From: Bog-375 sp049698695
Lineage (GTDB): Bacteria > Acidobacteriota > Terriglobia > Bryobacterales > Bryobacteraceae
Assembly (NCBI GenBank): GCA_049698695.1
Contig: JBAVYH010000108.1
Coordinates: 21,371 to 85,370 of the forward strand
Reading direction: 5' to 3'
DNA: 64,000 nt
Shown here: piece after piece, positions 1 through 8,438 of the stretch
Position numbering within the stretch: the first letter of the stretch is position 1
Layout: each line of letters starts with the position of its first letter
Notes under the pieces: generated by a model
What the model saw: only the letters and a program-made list of their open reading frames with translations
What the model was told of the DNA's origin: nothing
Databases searched by the model: none
Position numbers and translations under genes: made by a program

Positions 1-1086
1 GGCGATGAAATCCTGACCGAGGATATAAGAAGGGAAGGCAATGGCGCCGCCGGCGTGCTCCTCTTCGCACAACCCGTAAAGGTTAGCCGCGAAGCTGATT
101 TGGGTTTTGACTTCCTTCTTGCAATAGCCAAAATAGTTGTCGGCGATGATGGTTACCATAACGCCGGATTCGTCGCGGCAGGCGACCTTGAAAGGCCTGC
201 CATCGTTGTAGAGCTCATCCGGCTGGCTCCAGCACATGCCGTCGCGTTTCTGCCGTTCGGTGGCCTGGCCGGCGTGTGGCAGGCCCAACTCCGTCTTACG
301 CACCGAGGCGAGGTGGGGGGCCAGAATGACGCAGCCGGAATGGCCAGTCCAGTGGAGGACATCAAGAGCCGCGTCATTTTCCGGCAAGTACGGATCGCCG
401 CCGTTGCCGAAGAGGCACTCCACGAAATCCAGGTTGGCAACCAGCGTTCCGGGAGCGAAAAAGCGGATCTCCATGCTTCTTTCCGGCTCGCGACTGGTAG
501 CGGGGCAGACCACCGGCCGCAGGAGCAGCGAAACGAACAAGCCGACGGCCTCGGCTTCGGCGGCGGTATACGGCAGTGCCAACACATCAGGTGTGGGATG
601 CAGGGCCATCTGAAGCAGGGCGGCGAAAACAGGTTTGGGTACGGCGATCTTGTCGGCGGCGATGGGCAAACCACCTTCCGCGACATGGAAGGCGCCTTGC
701 GTGGTGCGGCGGTCATTCTTGGGATTGTGCAGGACGCCCTGGGCAACGCGGTAGGAATCGAGATAAGGCGAGTGAAAATGCTCCGCGCCCGGCGGAAAGG
801 AGAGAGCCCGCGCCAACCCCGGCAGGTCGAGGGTCAGAGTACGGGATGCGAGGCGCGGCGACCCCTGGGGGCAAATGTCCTTGAGGTAACGGTCGAGAAA
901 ACTTTGGATGCGCGCATCCACCGGACAAAGGAGGTCGCGCAGCAGTTGTTCTTTCTGGTGGATATTCCGGAGGAGAGGTCCGGCTAGTTGGAGGAAGTAC
1001 GGGTCCGATGTGGTGCGAGGGGTGGATCGGCCCAATGCCGCCAGTTTGAGACTGATGTAGCGTTCGAGTGCTCGATGGGTGTCCAT
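1..1086 (-). CDS. N-terminal part of a large enzyme resembling PPi-type phosphoenolpyruvate carboxykinase (cut by window edge)
   Basis: The minus frame is open for 362 codons from an ATG at 1086 to the window edge, so the gene continues outside. The translation is well structured: a run at about residues 140-160 with HNPKNDRRTT, then GGDPYLPENDAALDVLHWTGH, GCVILAPHL, and near the edge IADNYFGYCKKEVKTQIS followed by an acidic EEEHAGG stretch. These blocks match my memory of the large (about 1100 residue) pyrophosphate-dependent PEP carboxykinases of propionibacteria, which interconvert oxaloacetate plus PPi with PEP, CO2 and phosphate. The identification is from memory only; the presence of a real conserved gene is secure, the function less so. 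No clear Shine-Dalgarno precedes the ATG. The long plus-strand ORF over the same bases has shadow-type composition. Confidence 0.6.
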   Translation of the reverse strand, partial: MDTHRALERYISLKLAALGRSTPRTTSDPYFLQLAGPLLRNIHQKEQLLRDLLCPVDARIQSFLDRYLKDICPQGSPRLASRTLTLDLPGLARALSFPPGAEHFHSPYLDSYRVAQGVLHNPKNDRRTTQGAFHVAEGGLPIAADKIAVPKPVFAALLQMALHPTPDVLALPYTAAEAEAVGLFVSLLLRPVVCPATSREPERSMEIRFFAPGTLVANLDFVECLFGNGGDPYLPENDAALDVLHWTGHSGCVILAPHLASVRKTELGLPHAGQATERQKRDGMCWSQPDELYNDGRPFKVACRDESGVMVTIIADNYFGYCKKEVKTQISFAANLYGLCEEEHAGGAIAFPSYILGQDFIA

Positions 1087-1224
1087 ACGGGACCAGTGGC
1101 GGCGACGGCGGGGCGCCGCTTCTTTCTAGCTTAACCGCTCGGATGTGCCGGTGCCGGCGCAGCCACAAGAGCGGCGCAGGTCAGTCACCAGCGTCGGCGA
1201 AGAGGCACAAGCGCAACTGGGCGG

Positions 1225-1253
1225 TTGGGCGTTCCTGAAAGAGCCAGGACAAT
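1225..1253 (+). promoter_or_regulatory. Candidate promoter for tRNA-Ser
   Basis: TTGGGC (1225-1230) and GACAAT (1248-1253) are separated by 17 bases and lie about 48 bases ahead of the tRNA-Ser gene. This is a sigma70-like match by eye only; the -35 element is imperfect. Confidence 0.3.
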
Positions 1254-1300
1254 CGTGTTCGCTATGGTACCATTTTGGATGCAGGCCCTTGCATCGCGCC

Positions 1301-1394
<94 letters not shown>

Positions 1395-1548
1395 GAATTG
1401 AGCCGGGATTTCATTTTAGGACCAGGAATGTGAGGCTCGGAGCAGTGTGCGGCATGAAGTGGGCGAGATTCTCCGCCCCGATGCGGAGTTGACTCGTGCG
1501 CGCTCGCGACGCTACAGTGAGAGTGTCCTTTTCCGCTCGATCCCGCCA

Positions 1549-1626
1549 GTCCCCATCGTCTAGCCCGGCCTAGGACATCGCCCTTTCACGGCGGTAACGG
1601 GGGTTCGAATCCCCCTGGGGACGCCA
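1549..1626 (+). tRNA. tRNA-Glu (anticodon TTC)
   Basis: The acceptor strand GTCCCCA pairs with TGGGGAC, followed by G and an encoded CCA ending at 1626. The anticodon loop CTTTCAC gives TTC, and the T arm has GGGTTCGAATCCC. Length 78 bases. The D-arm start (TCGTCTAGCCCGG) is typical of bacterial tRNA-Glu. Confidence 0.96.
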
Positions 1627-1737
1627 ACTACACAAACGAGTCAACCGCGCCTGAACCTGCGTTCCCCAAATCCGGTGGTTGTGGCGATGTATGAGGCTCA
1701 CTCAGTGCCGGGTTCTACCGATCCGGCCACCCGTTGT

Positions 1738-1769
1738 GTGCCGCTTCCATAAGACTCGAGAGGCGGCAC
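1738..1769. repeat. 7-bp perfect inverted repeat upstream of the long gene train
   Basis: GTGCCGC (1738-1744) and GCGGCAC (1763-1769) form perfect 7-base arms around an 18-base loop, about 100 bases before the first gene of the train and upstream of the candidate promoter. It could be an operator, a terminator-like stem for the tRNA transcript (there is no T tract), or chance. Confidence 0.25.
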
Positions 1770-1810
1770 CGGATGGGAATGAGCGAAATCGTACATTGGT
1801 ACCAGCACTC

Positions 1811-1838
1811 TTGACGGCAGAGGGGCAACTCGGATAGT
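1811..1838 (+). promoter_or_regulatory. Candidate sigma70 promoter for the 1871-30493 gene train
   Basis: TTGACG (1811-1816) and GATAGT (1833-1838) are spaced by 16 bases, with the predicted start about 25 bases before the first GTG codon. This is the best promoter-like match in the 244-base gap (1627-1870) between tRNA-Glu and the first gene of the train. Judged by eye. Confidence 0.4.
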
Positions 1839-1870
1839 CTTTTGCGGACGAGGGAAAAGAGGGGGCTGCT

Positions 1871-4135
1871 GTGATCCGGTGTTTACCAGTCGTACTGTTG
1901 GCGACAGGAGTAGCCTGTGCTCAGGGCTCGCTCGTTCTGCTTGACCCTCCTTTGCTGAATGTAGACGACCATGGAGTTGCCACCGTGGCGATCACCCTCA
2001 AGAATCCTGGCGCGAAGCCGGTGGCGCTGCGGCTCAACCTGTCCGATTTCCAGCACAAAACAGCATCCGGTAAGGTCTATCCGCTGGGCACGAATTACAG
2101 CTTTACGCCGCTGGCGGATTCCGACAAGGCCGATTTCAACAGCGGCGTGGTAAGCCAGACCCTCCACCTGAAGCTATCCGTGGTGCGGCTATGGGATGCC
2201 GGACAGTCTATTGCCATCCTGAAGAACGGCGAAGAGGACATTCCCACTGAAAGCGGGGCACGGCGTTCTGTCCTAAGCGCTGTACGCATACCGGCATCCT
2301 ATGGTGTCCAGATCGAAGGGGCAGGCGATGCGCCGCCGGAAATCGTTTTTTCGCGCGGCAGCAAGACGCTGGTGCGGGTGCTCAACAACGATGCGATGAA
2401 CTATCGCTTCCAATGGCAATTGCGCGCCGGGAGCCGGCTGAGCGCTTCGGCCAATCCCTATCTGGAGCTACCGAGCCATGGAAGCGCTTACCTGGATCTG
2501 ACCGACGCCAAGCCTGGAATCTCGTTGTTGGAGGGTGGCACCATAAAAGACCAGCTATCGGCAGGCGAACTGGTGTTTCAGCCGCTGCTGGACGCCGATG
2601 TCGGCCTGCCACCCATCGCTCCCAAGATTCTCCCGTTGAGCTTGCGACTGCAATATTGGAGCGGTGGTTTCCAGCAGGCGTGGAACGCATTCTGGATCTT
2701 TCTGCTGCTCACGCTGGGTGGGATGACGTCGATCTGGGTACACTGCGGGATGCCCAACACGACTCGTGCTTTAGCCATGACGCGTTCGGTAGCCGAGTTG
2801 ACAGCGAAACTAAACGGAATCGGGCCTGATATCGCTTCCCATTCGAGAGTGATGCTGGCGGGGCGCCTTGCCGGAATCGAAACCAACCTTCGATCCACAT
2901 GGTGGATCTTCCCTTCTTTTGCGGCAACACTGGACGCTTCCGACAAGGAACTGCAAACGGTGACCGAGTGGCTCAACGTGGCGTATGACGTGTCGATGGT
3001 CCTGCGCGCCGCACGTGAAAAGACGCAAAACGGGATTCCCCCAACCGTGCTCGTTTGGATTCGGGAGAAGTGCAACTGTGCCCTGTCTCATTTCGAGAGC
3101 GGCTTCACCACCCCAGACGAACTGAAAGAGATGCGAGACGATTTAGCCGCGGCGCAGCAATACCTCACGGCCGGCTCCGAAGGCGGCGCCCTGCCCGAGC
3201 TGGAGCGTGCGATCCAGGAGCGCGAGGAGCGTCTGGCGCCGCTGCTGGATTCGATCGAAGCAACTTTCCCGAAACGGTTTGACGGCCTCTGCGCTCAGGT
3301 CCGGAGTCAGATGGGCCATCAGGCCACTCCCGCGTCTTATCTGGACCGCGATACCTTGAGCCTGAAGGTGGACCTTCTACGCCAGGTGTCTGATCTAATG
3401 AAGCGCGCCGGAACGGCCGCCACCACGACAGGGAGGCGTGCTCCCGCCGCGGCGGGCGACGCCGAACCATTGCTTCTGGAGATAAACCTCCCGCGGGCTC
3501 TGAATTACATCTGCACGGACGCACCGGAGACGCTACGCCTGGCGCACTTGTTTGTCAACGAAATGCGCCAAGGCGTTTATGAAACGGACCTGCTTGCCGA
3601 GATCAAGGCCAACCCGCCGAGGATCACCGTTTTGCAGGACCCATTGGAATGCGATAGCTGTGCGCCGGTGCACTTCAGCGTGCAGTTTCACCGCCCACTA
3701 CTGAACGATGCGGCGGCGGCCGCGGAGTGGACCTGCGCTTGGGACTTCGGCGACAGGACCATTCGCGAGACTGGATGGGACGTCTACCATTGGTTTCGCA
3801 AGACGGGTCTCCACCAGATCTCTGTTTCGATCACCAATCTTGATGGCGACTCTGTGTTGAGCCAGGCGCTGACGCTCGACGTAGACGTTGGCGTCAAGGA
3901 CCGGCGCTTGCGCTGGTACCGCCGTTTCTTGAAGATAGGAAGGCCGCATGCCGAAACCATGCTGGAGGCCAGTCGCCTGGCCATGGTGCTCACTATAGCG
4001 GTCATCGGGTTGGTAGGGTCGGCGCAGCATCAGGCACAAAGCCTGACCCTGTTGCAGGCGGCCGGCGCGGTTTTCGCATTGGGCTTTGGCGCCGACACTT
4101 TGAAGAATCTCATCACACAACGAGGAGGAAACTAG
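1871..4135 (+). CDS. Membrane-anchored PKD-domain protein, function unknown
   Basis: A 754-residue protein starting at GTG 1871, with a purine-rich GAGGG run shortly upstream. Residues 1-18 form a signal peptide ending VACAQG. An Ig-like beta-rich extracytoplasmic region follows, then a hydrophobic helix at about 269-292, a helical and partly coiled segment (about 420-465), a PKD-like domain at about 595-673 (core WDFGD), and two hydrophobic helices near the C-terminus (about 702-719 and 726-750, ending with GADTLKNLI). PKD folds usually mediate protein or polysaccharide contacts at the cell surface. Its stop codon abuts the ATG of the next gene, a peptidoglycan-binding hydrolase, so the two are translationally coupled and probably work together in the envelope. 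I do not recognise the full-length family. Confidence 0.75.
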   Translation: MIRCLPVVLLATGVACAQGSLVLLDPPLLNVDDHGVATVAITLKNPGAKPVALRLNLSDFQHKTASGKVYPLGTNYSFTPLADSDKADFNSGVVSQTLHLKLSVVRLWDAGQSIAILKNGEEDIPTESGARRSVLSAVRIPASYGVQIEGAGDAPPEIVFSRGSKTLVRVLNNDAMNYRFQWQLRAGSRLSASANPYLELPSHGSAYLDLTDAKPGISLLEGGTIKDQLSAGELVFQPLLDADVGLPPIAPKILPLSLRLQYWSGGFQQAWNAFWIFLLLTLGGMTSIWVHCGMPNTTRALAMTRSVAELTAKLNGIGPDIASHSRVMLAGRLAGIETNLRSTWWIFPSFAATLDASDKELQTVTEWLNVAYDVSMVLRAAREKTQNGIPPTVLVWIREKCNCALSHFESGFTTPDELKEMRDDLAAAQQYLTAGSEGGALPELERAIQEREERLAPLLDSIEATFPKRFDGLCAQVRSQMGHQATPASYLDRDTLSLKVDLLRQVSDLMKRAGTAATTTGRRAPAAAGDAEPLLLEINLPRALNYICTDAPETLRLAHLFVNEMRQGVYETDLLAEIKANPPRITVLQDPLECDSCAPVHFSVQFHRPLLNDAAAAAEWTCAWDFGDRTIRETGWDVYHWFRKTGLHQISVSITNLDGDSVLSQALTLDVDVGVKDRRLRWYRRFLKIGRPHAETMLEASRLAMVLTIAVIGLVGSAQHQAQSLTLLQAAGAVFALGFGADTLKNLITQRGGN

Positions 4136-4948
4136 ATGCCGGTGCTACAACAGGGAAGCAGTGGCCCCGAGGTCGCCGATCTGCAAGACAAGCTGCGCAG
4201 TCGAGGCTTCGATCCGGGAGCATCGGATGGCTCTTTCGGTCCGGGAACTGCGGCGGCTGTGGCGGCGTTCCAACGGAGCGCCGGACTGACCGCCGATGGC
4301 GTGGTGGGTCCTCAAACGGCGGCCGCGCTGAGTCTAGTGGCCCCGGCGCCGGTTGTCTCCGCGATTCCCGCGGTCACGGTTGCGATGGTGTGCCAGATCT
4401 TTCCGAATACGCCGGCGCCGAACATCCAAGAAAACCTTCCGGTAGTGCTGAACGCTCTGGTGACGCCTCAACTGGCCAACAAGGCGATGATCCTGATGGC
4501 GCTGGGCACGATCCGTGCGGAAACTGAGTCGTTCCTACCCATCAGCGAGGGTCAATCTCCGTATAACACGTCGCCGGGTGGACATCCGTTCGACCTGTAC
4601 GATTCCAGGGTGGACTTAGGAAACCAGGGGCCACCGGACGGTGAACGGTTCAAGGGACGGGGATTCATTCAGCTCACTGGCCGCACCAACTACCAGGTCC
4701 ATGGAAACGCCATCGGACTGGGCAATCAACTGATCGAGAATCCCGATCTCGCCAACGATCCCAGCATTGCGGCCCAACTGCTCGCCAGTTTTCTTAAGAG
4801 CCGCGAACAGGGTATCACAGCGGCGCTGGCCAAAGGCGATTTGGCCACCGCGCGCCGCCTGGTGAACGGCGGGTCCAATGGTATTGACCGATTTACCGAC
4901 GCTTATAACATCGGTAAGTCGCTTCTGCCTGACTCAATCTCCGCTTGA
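4136..4948 (+). CDS. Peptidoglycan-binding, GH19/endolysin-like hydrolase
   Basis: A 270-residue protein with a PG_binding_1 domain at residues 5-67 (QQGSSGPEVADLQ ... DGSFGPGTAAAVAAFQ) and a C-terminal GH19 chitinase/lysozyme-like domain (about 80-265). The landmark FKGRGFIQLTGRTNY is typical of that fold, and E129 in RAETESF sits where the family's catalytic acid is expected. It lacks a signal peptide, so export would need another route. The ATG directly follows the stop of the upstream gene (TAGATG), with GAGGAGG as ribosome binding site. Local cell-wall opening for assembly of envelope machinery is one possible role; a phage-derived endolysin is another, although no phage genes are nearby. 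Confidence 0.8.
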   Translation: MPVLQQGSSGPEVADLQDKLRSRGFDPGASDGSFGPGTAAAVAAFQRSAGLTADGVVGPQTAAALSLVAPAPVVSAIPAVTVAMVCQIFPNTPAPNIQENLPVVLNALVTPQLANKAMILMALGTIRAETESFLPISEGQSPYNTSPGGHPFDLYDSRVDLGNQGPPDGERFKGRGFIQLTGRTNYQVHGNAIGLGNQLIENPDLANDPSIAAQLLASFLKSREQGITAALAKGDLATARRLVNGGSNGIDRFTDAYNIGKSLLPDSISA

Positions 4949-4994
4949 CGTGCGCTCGGAACAGGCATAGTATTACCAGCACAAGAGGGGAAAC

Positions 4995-7900
4995 ATGCCG
5001 CGTTTGTCATATCCAATCGAAGATATTCAAGACCACTACACGGTGGTGGTGATCGGCTCCGGTTACGGAGGCGGTATCGCCGCGTCCAGAATGGCGCGCG
5101 CCGGCCAGAGCGTGTGCGTTCTGGAACGAGGAAAGGAATTCCAACCCGGGGAGTATCCGGACACCGAAGCCGAAGCCCTGCTTGAAACGCAGGTCCGGAC
5201 GCCGGAGGGTACGGCTGGCTCCAAGACCGGCCTATACGATTTCGTGGTGGGCGATGGCATCAATGTATTCCTGGGATGCGGGCTGGGTGGCACATCGCTG
5301 GTGAATGCCAATGTTTCGCTGGAAGCAGAGCCGCGCGTGTTCCAGGATGCGCGGTGGCCGGCGCAGGTCCGGCAGGATCTTCCGACCCTGGTGCAGGAGG
5401 GATACGACCGCGCGCGCGAGATGCTGAAGCCCACGCCCTTCCCCGAGTCGTTCCCGCCGCTGCCGAAGATGGGCGCGCTGGAGAAATCGGCGCAATATCT
5501 GGAGCAGAAGTTTTACCGGACTCCCATCAACGTGACGTTCGAAACCAAGGTCAATCACGTGGGTGTGCCGCAGACCGCCTGCACGATGTGTGGCGATTGC
5601 GTGACCGGATGCAACTACGGCGCTAAGAACACCACGCTGATGAACTATCTGCCCGACGCCAGGAACTTCGGCGCGGAAATCTTCACTCAGGTTTCGGTGC
5701 GCTACATCGAACGGCGCGACGGTAAGTGGTTCGTGCACTATGAGGCGCTCAACGAGGGCCGCGAAGATTTCCATGCCCCCGACATGTTCGTTACCGCCGA
5801 TATCGTCATGCTGGGCGCGGGCGCGCTCGGCTCCACGGAAATCCTGCTGCGTTCGAAAGCGCAAGGGCTGCCGCTCTCCGAGTGCCTGGGCGAGCGTTTT
5901 TCCGGCAACGGCGACGTGCTCGGCTTCAGCTACAACGGCGACCAGGAAGTGAACGGTATCGGCTTCGGCCATCGCAAGCCCGGCGAAGTTCCGCCGGTGG
6001 GCCCATGCATTACCGGCGTAATCGACATTCGCAATCAACCCAAGCTCGAGGACGGCATGATTGTGGAAGAGGGCTCCGTGCCCGGCGCGCTAGCGGGCCT
6101 GATGCCCGGCGCGCTGGAGACCGCCGCCAAGGCCGGTGGCAAGAACACCGACACCAGCCTAGCCGACCTCATCGAGCAGAAGAAGAGAGAGTTGGAAAGC
6201 CTGGTGGGCGGGGCGTATCGAGGCGCTGTCCACAACACCCAGACCTACCTGGTGATGACTCACGATTCAGGTGATGGCAAGATGCACCTGGAAAACGACC
6301 GATTGAAACTCGAATGGCCGGGAGTGGGCAAGGAACGTATCTTCGACAAGGTCAATGAGACGCTGTTGAATGCTACCAAGCCTCTCGAGGGCACCTACGT
6401 CATCGACCCGCTGTGGACGAAACTATTCAAGAAGGACCTGGTGACGGTGCATCCGCTGGGTGGTTGCGTGATGGCTGACGATGCTTCGAACGGCGTGGTC
6501 AACCATAAGGGCCAGGTCTATGCCGGCGCGTCGGGAACGGAGACGTATAACAGCCTCTATGTTTGCGACGGGTCGGTAATCCCTGTTCCTCTGGGCGTGA
6601 ATCCGCTGCTCACCATTTCGGCCATGGCGGAGAGGACGTGCGCCATCGCGGCGCAGGATCGCGGGTGGAAGGTCGACTACGCTCTGCCTTCCAAGCCGGC
6701 CGTGGCAGCGCAGACCGCGGCCATGGGCCTGCAGTTCACCGAGACCATGCGCGGCTTCTTCTCGAGCGAAGTGAAGGGCGACTACGTCGCGGGCGCAGCC
6801 GCAGGAGAAGCAGCCGGGTCTTCTCTGGCGTTCACTCTCACCATTATTTCCGAAGATCTCAATGACATGCTGGCTAATCCGCTGCACAACGCCCGTATGC
6901 TCGGCAGTGTAGTGGCGCCGGCGCTTTCCGCCCGGCCATTGTCCGTGGAGGACGGCGTCTTCAACCTGTTCGTCACCGATCCCACCAACGTGGAAACCAG
7001 CAACATGGTTTACCGCATGAAGATGAGGTCCGAGGAGGGCAAGGTCTACTACTTCCACGGCTACAAAATCGTGCGGCCGAACTCTGTGCTCGACATCTGG
7101 CACGATACCAGCACGCTCTACATCACGGTGCGGGACGGCGCCGACGAATCGGCTCCCGTGCTCGGCACCGGCATTTTGCACATCCTTCCGACCGACTTCG
7201 CGAAGCAGATGACCACCATGAAGGTGACCAACGCGCCAAATGCCGAAGAGCGACTGCGCGGAACGGTGCGGTTCGGTGAGTTCTTTGCGGGCGTTCTCTA
7301 CCAGACGTATGGCGGCGCGGTGGCCGGCTCCGTGGCGTTCAATCCGGACGCTCCACCGCGGAAGAAACGCGAACTGCGAGCCGCCGCACCGGAGGTTTAC
7401 TGGCTCAACGCGCCCGATGGCGTGCCGCTGCGCCTCACGCGCTACCGTGGTGGATCCAAGGGCCCGGTCATTCTTTCGCACGGTCTGGGTGTCTCCAGCC
7501 TGATTTTCTCTACCGACACCATTGACACCAATCTCACCGAGTACCTGTTCGGGCACGGCTACGACGTGTGGCTTTTGGATTACCGCAACAGCATCGCGCT
7601 GCCAGCGTCGGCGAGCCTCTCCAGCGGCGATGACGTCGCCACCAAGGATTACCCCGCCGCGGTGGCCAAGGTTCGTGAACTGACCGGCGCGCCGAGCGTG
7701 CAAATGGTGGTCCACTGCTGGGGCTCCACCACGTTCTTCATGGCCATGCTGGCGGGCCTTCAGGGTGTGCGTGCCGCTGTCTGTTCACAGATCGCGACCC
7801 ACATAGTGACGCCTACCATGACCAAGATCAAAACCGGGCTGCATCTGCCTTCGTTCCTCGATGCCCTGGGCGTGAAGTCACTCACCGCCTATGTGGATAC

Positions 7901-8426
7901 CCACGCCGACTGGCGCGAACGCCTGTATGACGCGGCGTTAAAACTCTACCCTTTGGAACTCAAGGAAGAATGCGACAGCCCGGTGTGCCATCGCATTTCC
8001 TTTATGTATGCTCCGCTTTATCAGCACGAGCAACTCAACCAGCTCACGCACGACACCCTGCACGAGCTTTTCGGTGTCGCTAACATCCGTTCGTTCGAAC
8101 ATATCGCCCTGCTTGCGCGCAAGGGACACCTGGTGGCCTTTGACGGCGCCGAAGCCTACCTGCCGCACCTCGAACGCCTGGCGATTCCGATTACATTCAT
8201 CCACGGCGCGGCTAACCGGTGTTTCCTGCCGGAGAGCACCGAGATTACTTACAATCTGCTGCGCCAGACGAACGGCGACAAACTGTACAGCCGCCATGTG
8301 ATTCCTAACTACGGCCATATCGATTGCATCTACGGCAAGAACGCCGTCAATGACATATTCCCGCTGATGCTGAGCCATCTGGAAGCGACTTGCGACGCCC
8401 CTGCCGCGCTGCAGGCGGGCCGCTGA
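4995..8426 (+). CDS. GMC oxidoreductase (cholesterol-oxidase type) fused to an alpha/beta hydrolase
   Basis: A 1143-residue three-part protein. Residues 14-560 are a ChoD-like GMC flavoprotein: FAD-binding VVIGSGYGGG (about 18-27), ERGKEF, FLGCGLGGTS, and C-terminal HPLGGC and NPLLTISAMAER blocks. A four-cysteine motif C196-x2-C199-x2-C202-x3-C206 resembles an iron-sulfur ligand set. Residues about 577-785 form a beta-rich linker beginning FTETMRGFF. Residues about 800-1143 are an alpha/beta hydrolase with nucleophile S911 in CWGSTT and candidate H1108 in NYGHID. GMC enzymes oxidise alcohols such as 3-beta-hydroxysterols; the hydrolase could release the alcohol from an ester. No signal peptide is seen. 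Start ATG at 4995 has AGAGGGG upstream. The next gene, 12 bases on, encodes a di-heme cytochrome, a possible electron acceptor. Confidence 0.88.
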   Translation: MPRLSYPIEDIQDHYTVVVIGSGYGGGIAASRMARAGQSVCVLERGKEFQPGEYPDTEAEALLETQVRTPEGTAGSKTGLYDFVVGDGINVFLGCGLGGTSLVNANVSLEAEPRVFQDARWPAQVRQDLPTLVQEGYDRAREMLKPTPFPESFPPLPKMGALEKSAQYLEQKFYRTPINVTFETKVNHVGVPQTACTMCGDCVTGCNYGAKNTTLMNYLPDARNFGAEIFTQVSVRYIERRDGKWFVHYEALNEGREDFHAPDMFVTADIVMLGAGALGSTEILLRSKAQGLPLSECLGERFSGNGDVLGFSYNGDQEVNGIGFGHRKPGEVPPVGPCITGVIDIRNQPKLEDGMIVEEGSVPGALAGLMPGALETAAKAGGKNTDTSLADLIEQKKRELESLVGGAYRGAVHNTQTYLVMTHDSGDGKMHLENDRLKLEWPGVGKERIFDKVNETLLNATKPLEGTYVIDPLWTKLFKKDLVTVHPLGGCVMADDASNGVVNHKGQVYAGASGTETYNSLYVCDGSVIPVPLGVNPLLTISAMAERTCAIAAQDRGWKVDYALPSKPAVAAQTAAMGLQFTETMRGFFSSEVKGDYVAGAAAGEAAGSSLAFTLTIISEDLNDMLANPLHNARMLGSVVAPALSARPLSVEDGVFNLFVTDPTNVETSNMVYRMKMRSEEGKVYYFHGYKIVRPNSVLDIWHDTSTLYITVRDGADESAPVLGTGILHILPTDFAKQMTTMKVTNAPNAEERLRGTVRFGEFFAGVLYQTYGGAVAGSVAFNPDAPPRKKRELRAAAPEVYWLNAPDGVPLRLTRYRGGSKGPVILSHGLGVSSLIFSTDTIDTNLTEYLFGHGYDVWLLDYRNSIALPASASLSSGDDVATKDYPAAVAKVRELTGAPSVQMVVHCWGSTTFFMAMLAGLQGVRAAVCSQIATHIVTPTMTKIKTGLHLPSFLDALGVKSLTAYVDTHADWRERLYDAALKLYPLELKEECDSPVCHRISFMYAPLYQHEQLNQLTHDTLHELFGVANIRSFEHIALLARKGHLVAFDGAEAYLPHLERLAIPITFIHGAANRCFLPESTEITYNLLRQTNGDKLYSRHVIPNYGHIDCIYGKNAVNDIFPLMLSHLEATCDAPAALQAGR

Positions 8427-8438
8427 ACAGGAGAGCCG

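Noticed and set aside
55..987. Long plus-strand open frame over the PEPCK-like gene
   Set aside because: The minus frame reads as a conserved enzyme, while this frame has the Arg/Gly/Val-rich look of an antisense shadow.
6423..7715. 430-codon minus-strand frame opposite the GMC fusion
   Set aside because: Antisense shadow of a high-GC gene; no recognisable domain or start signal.
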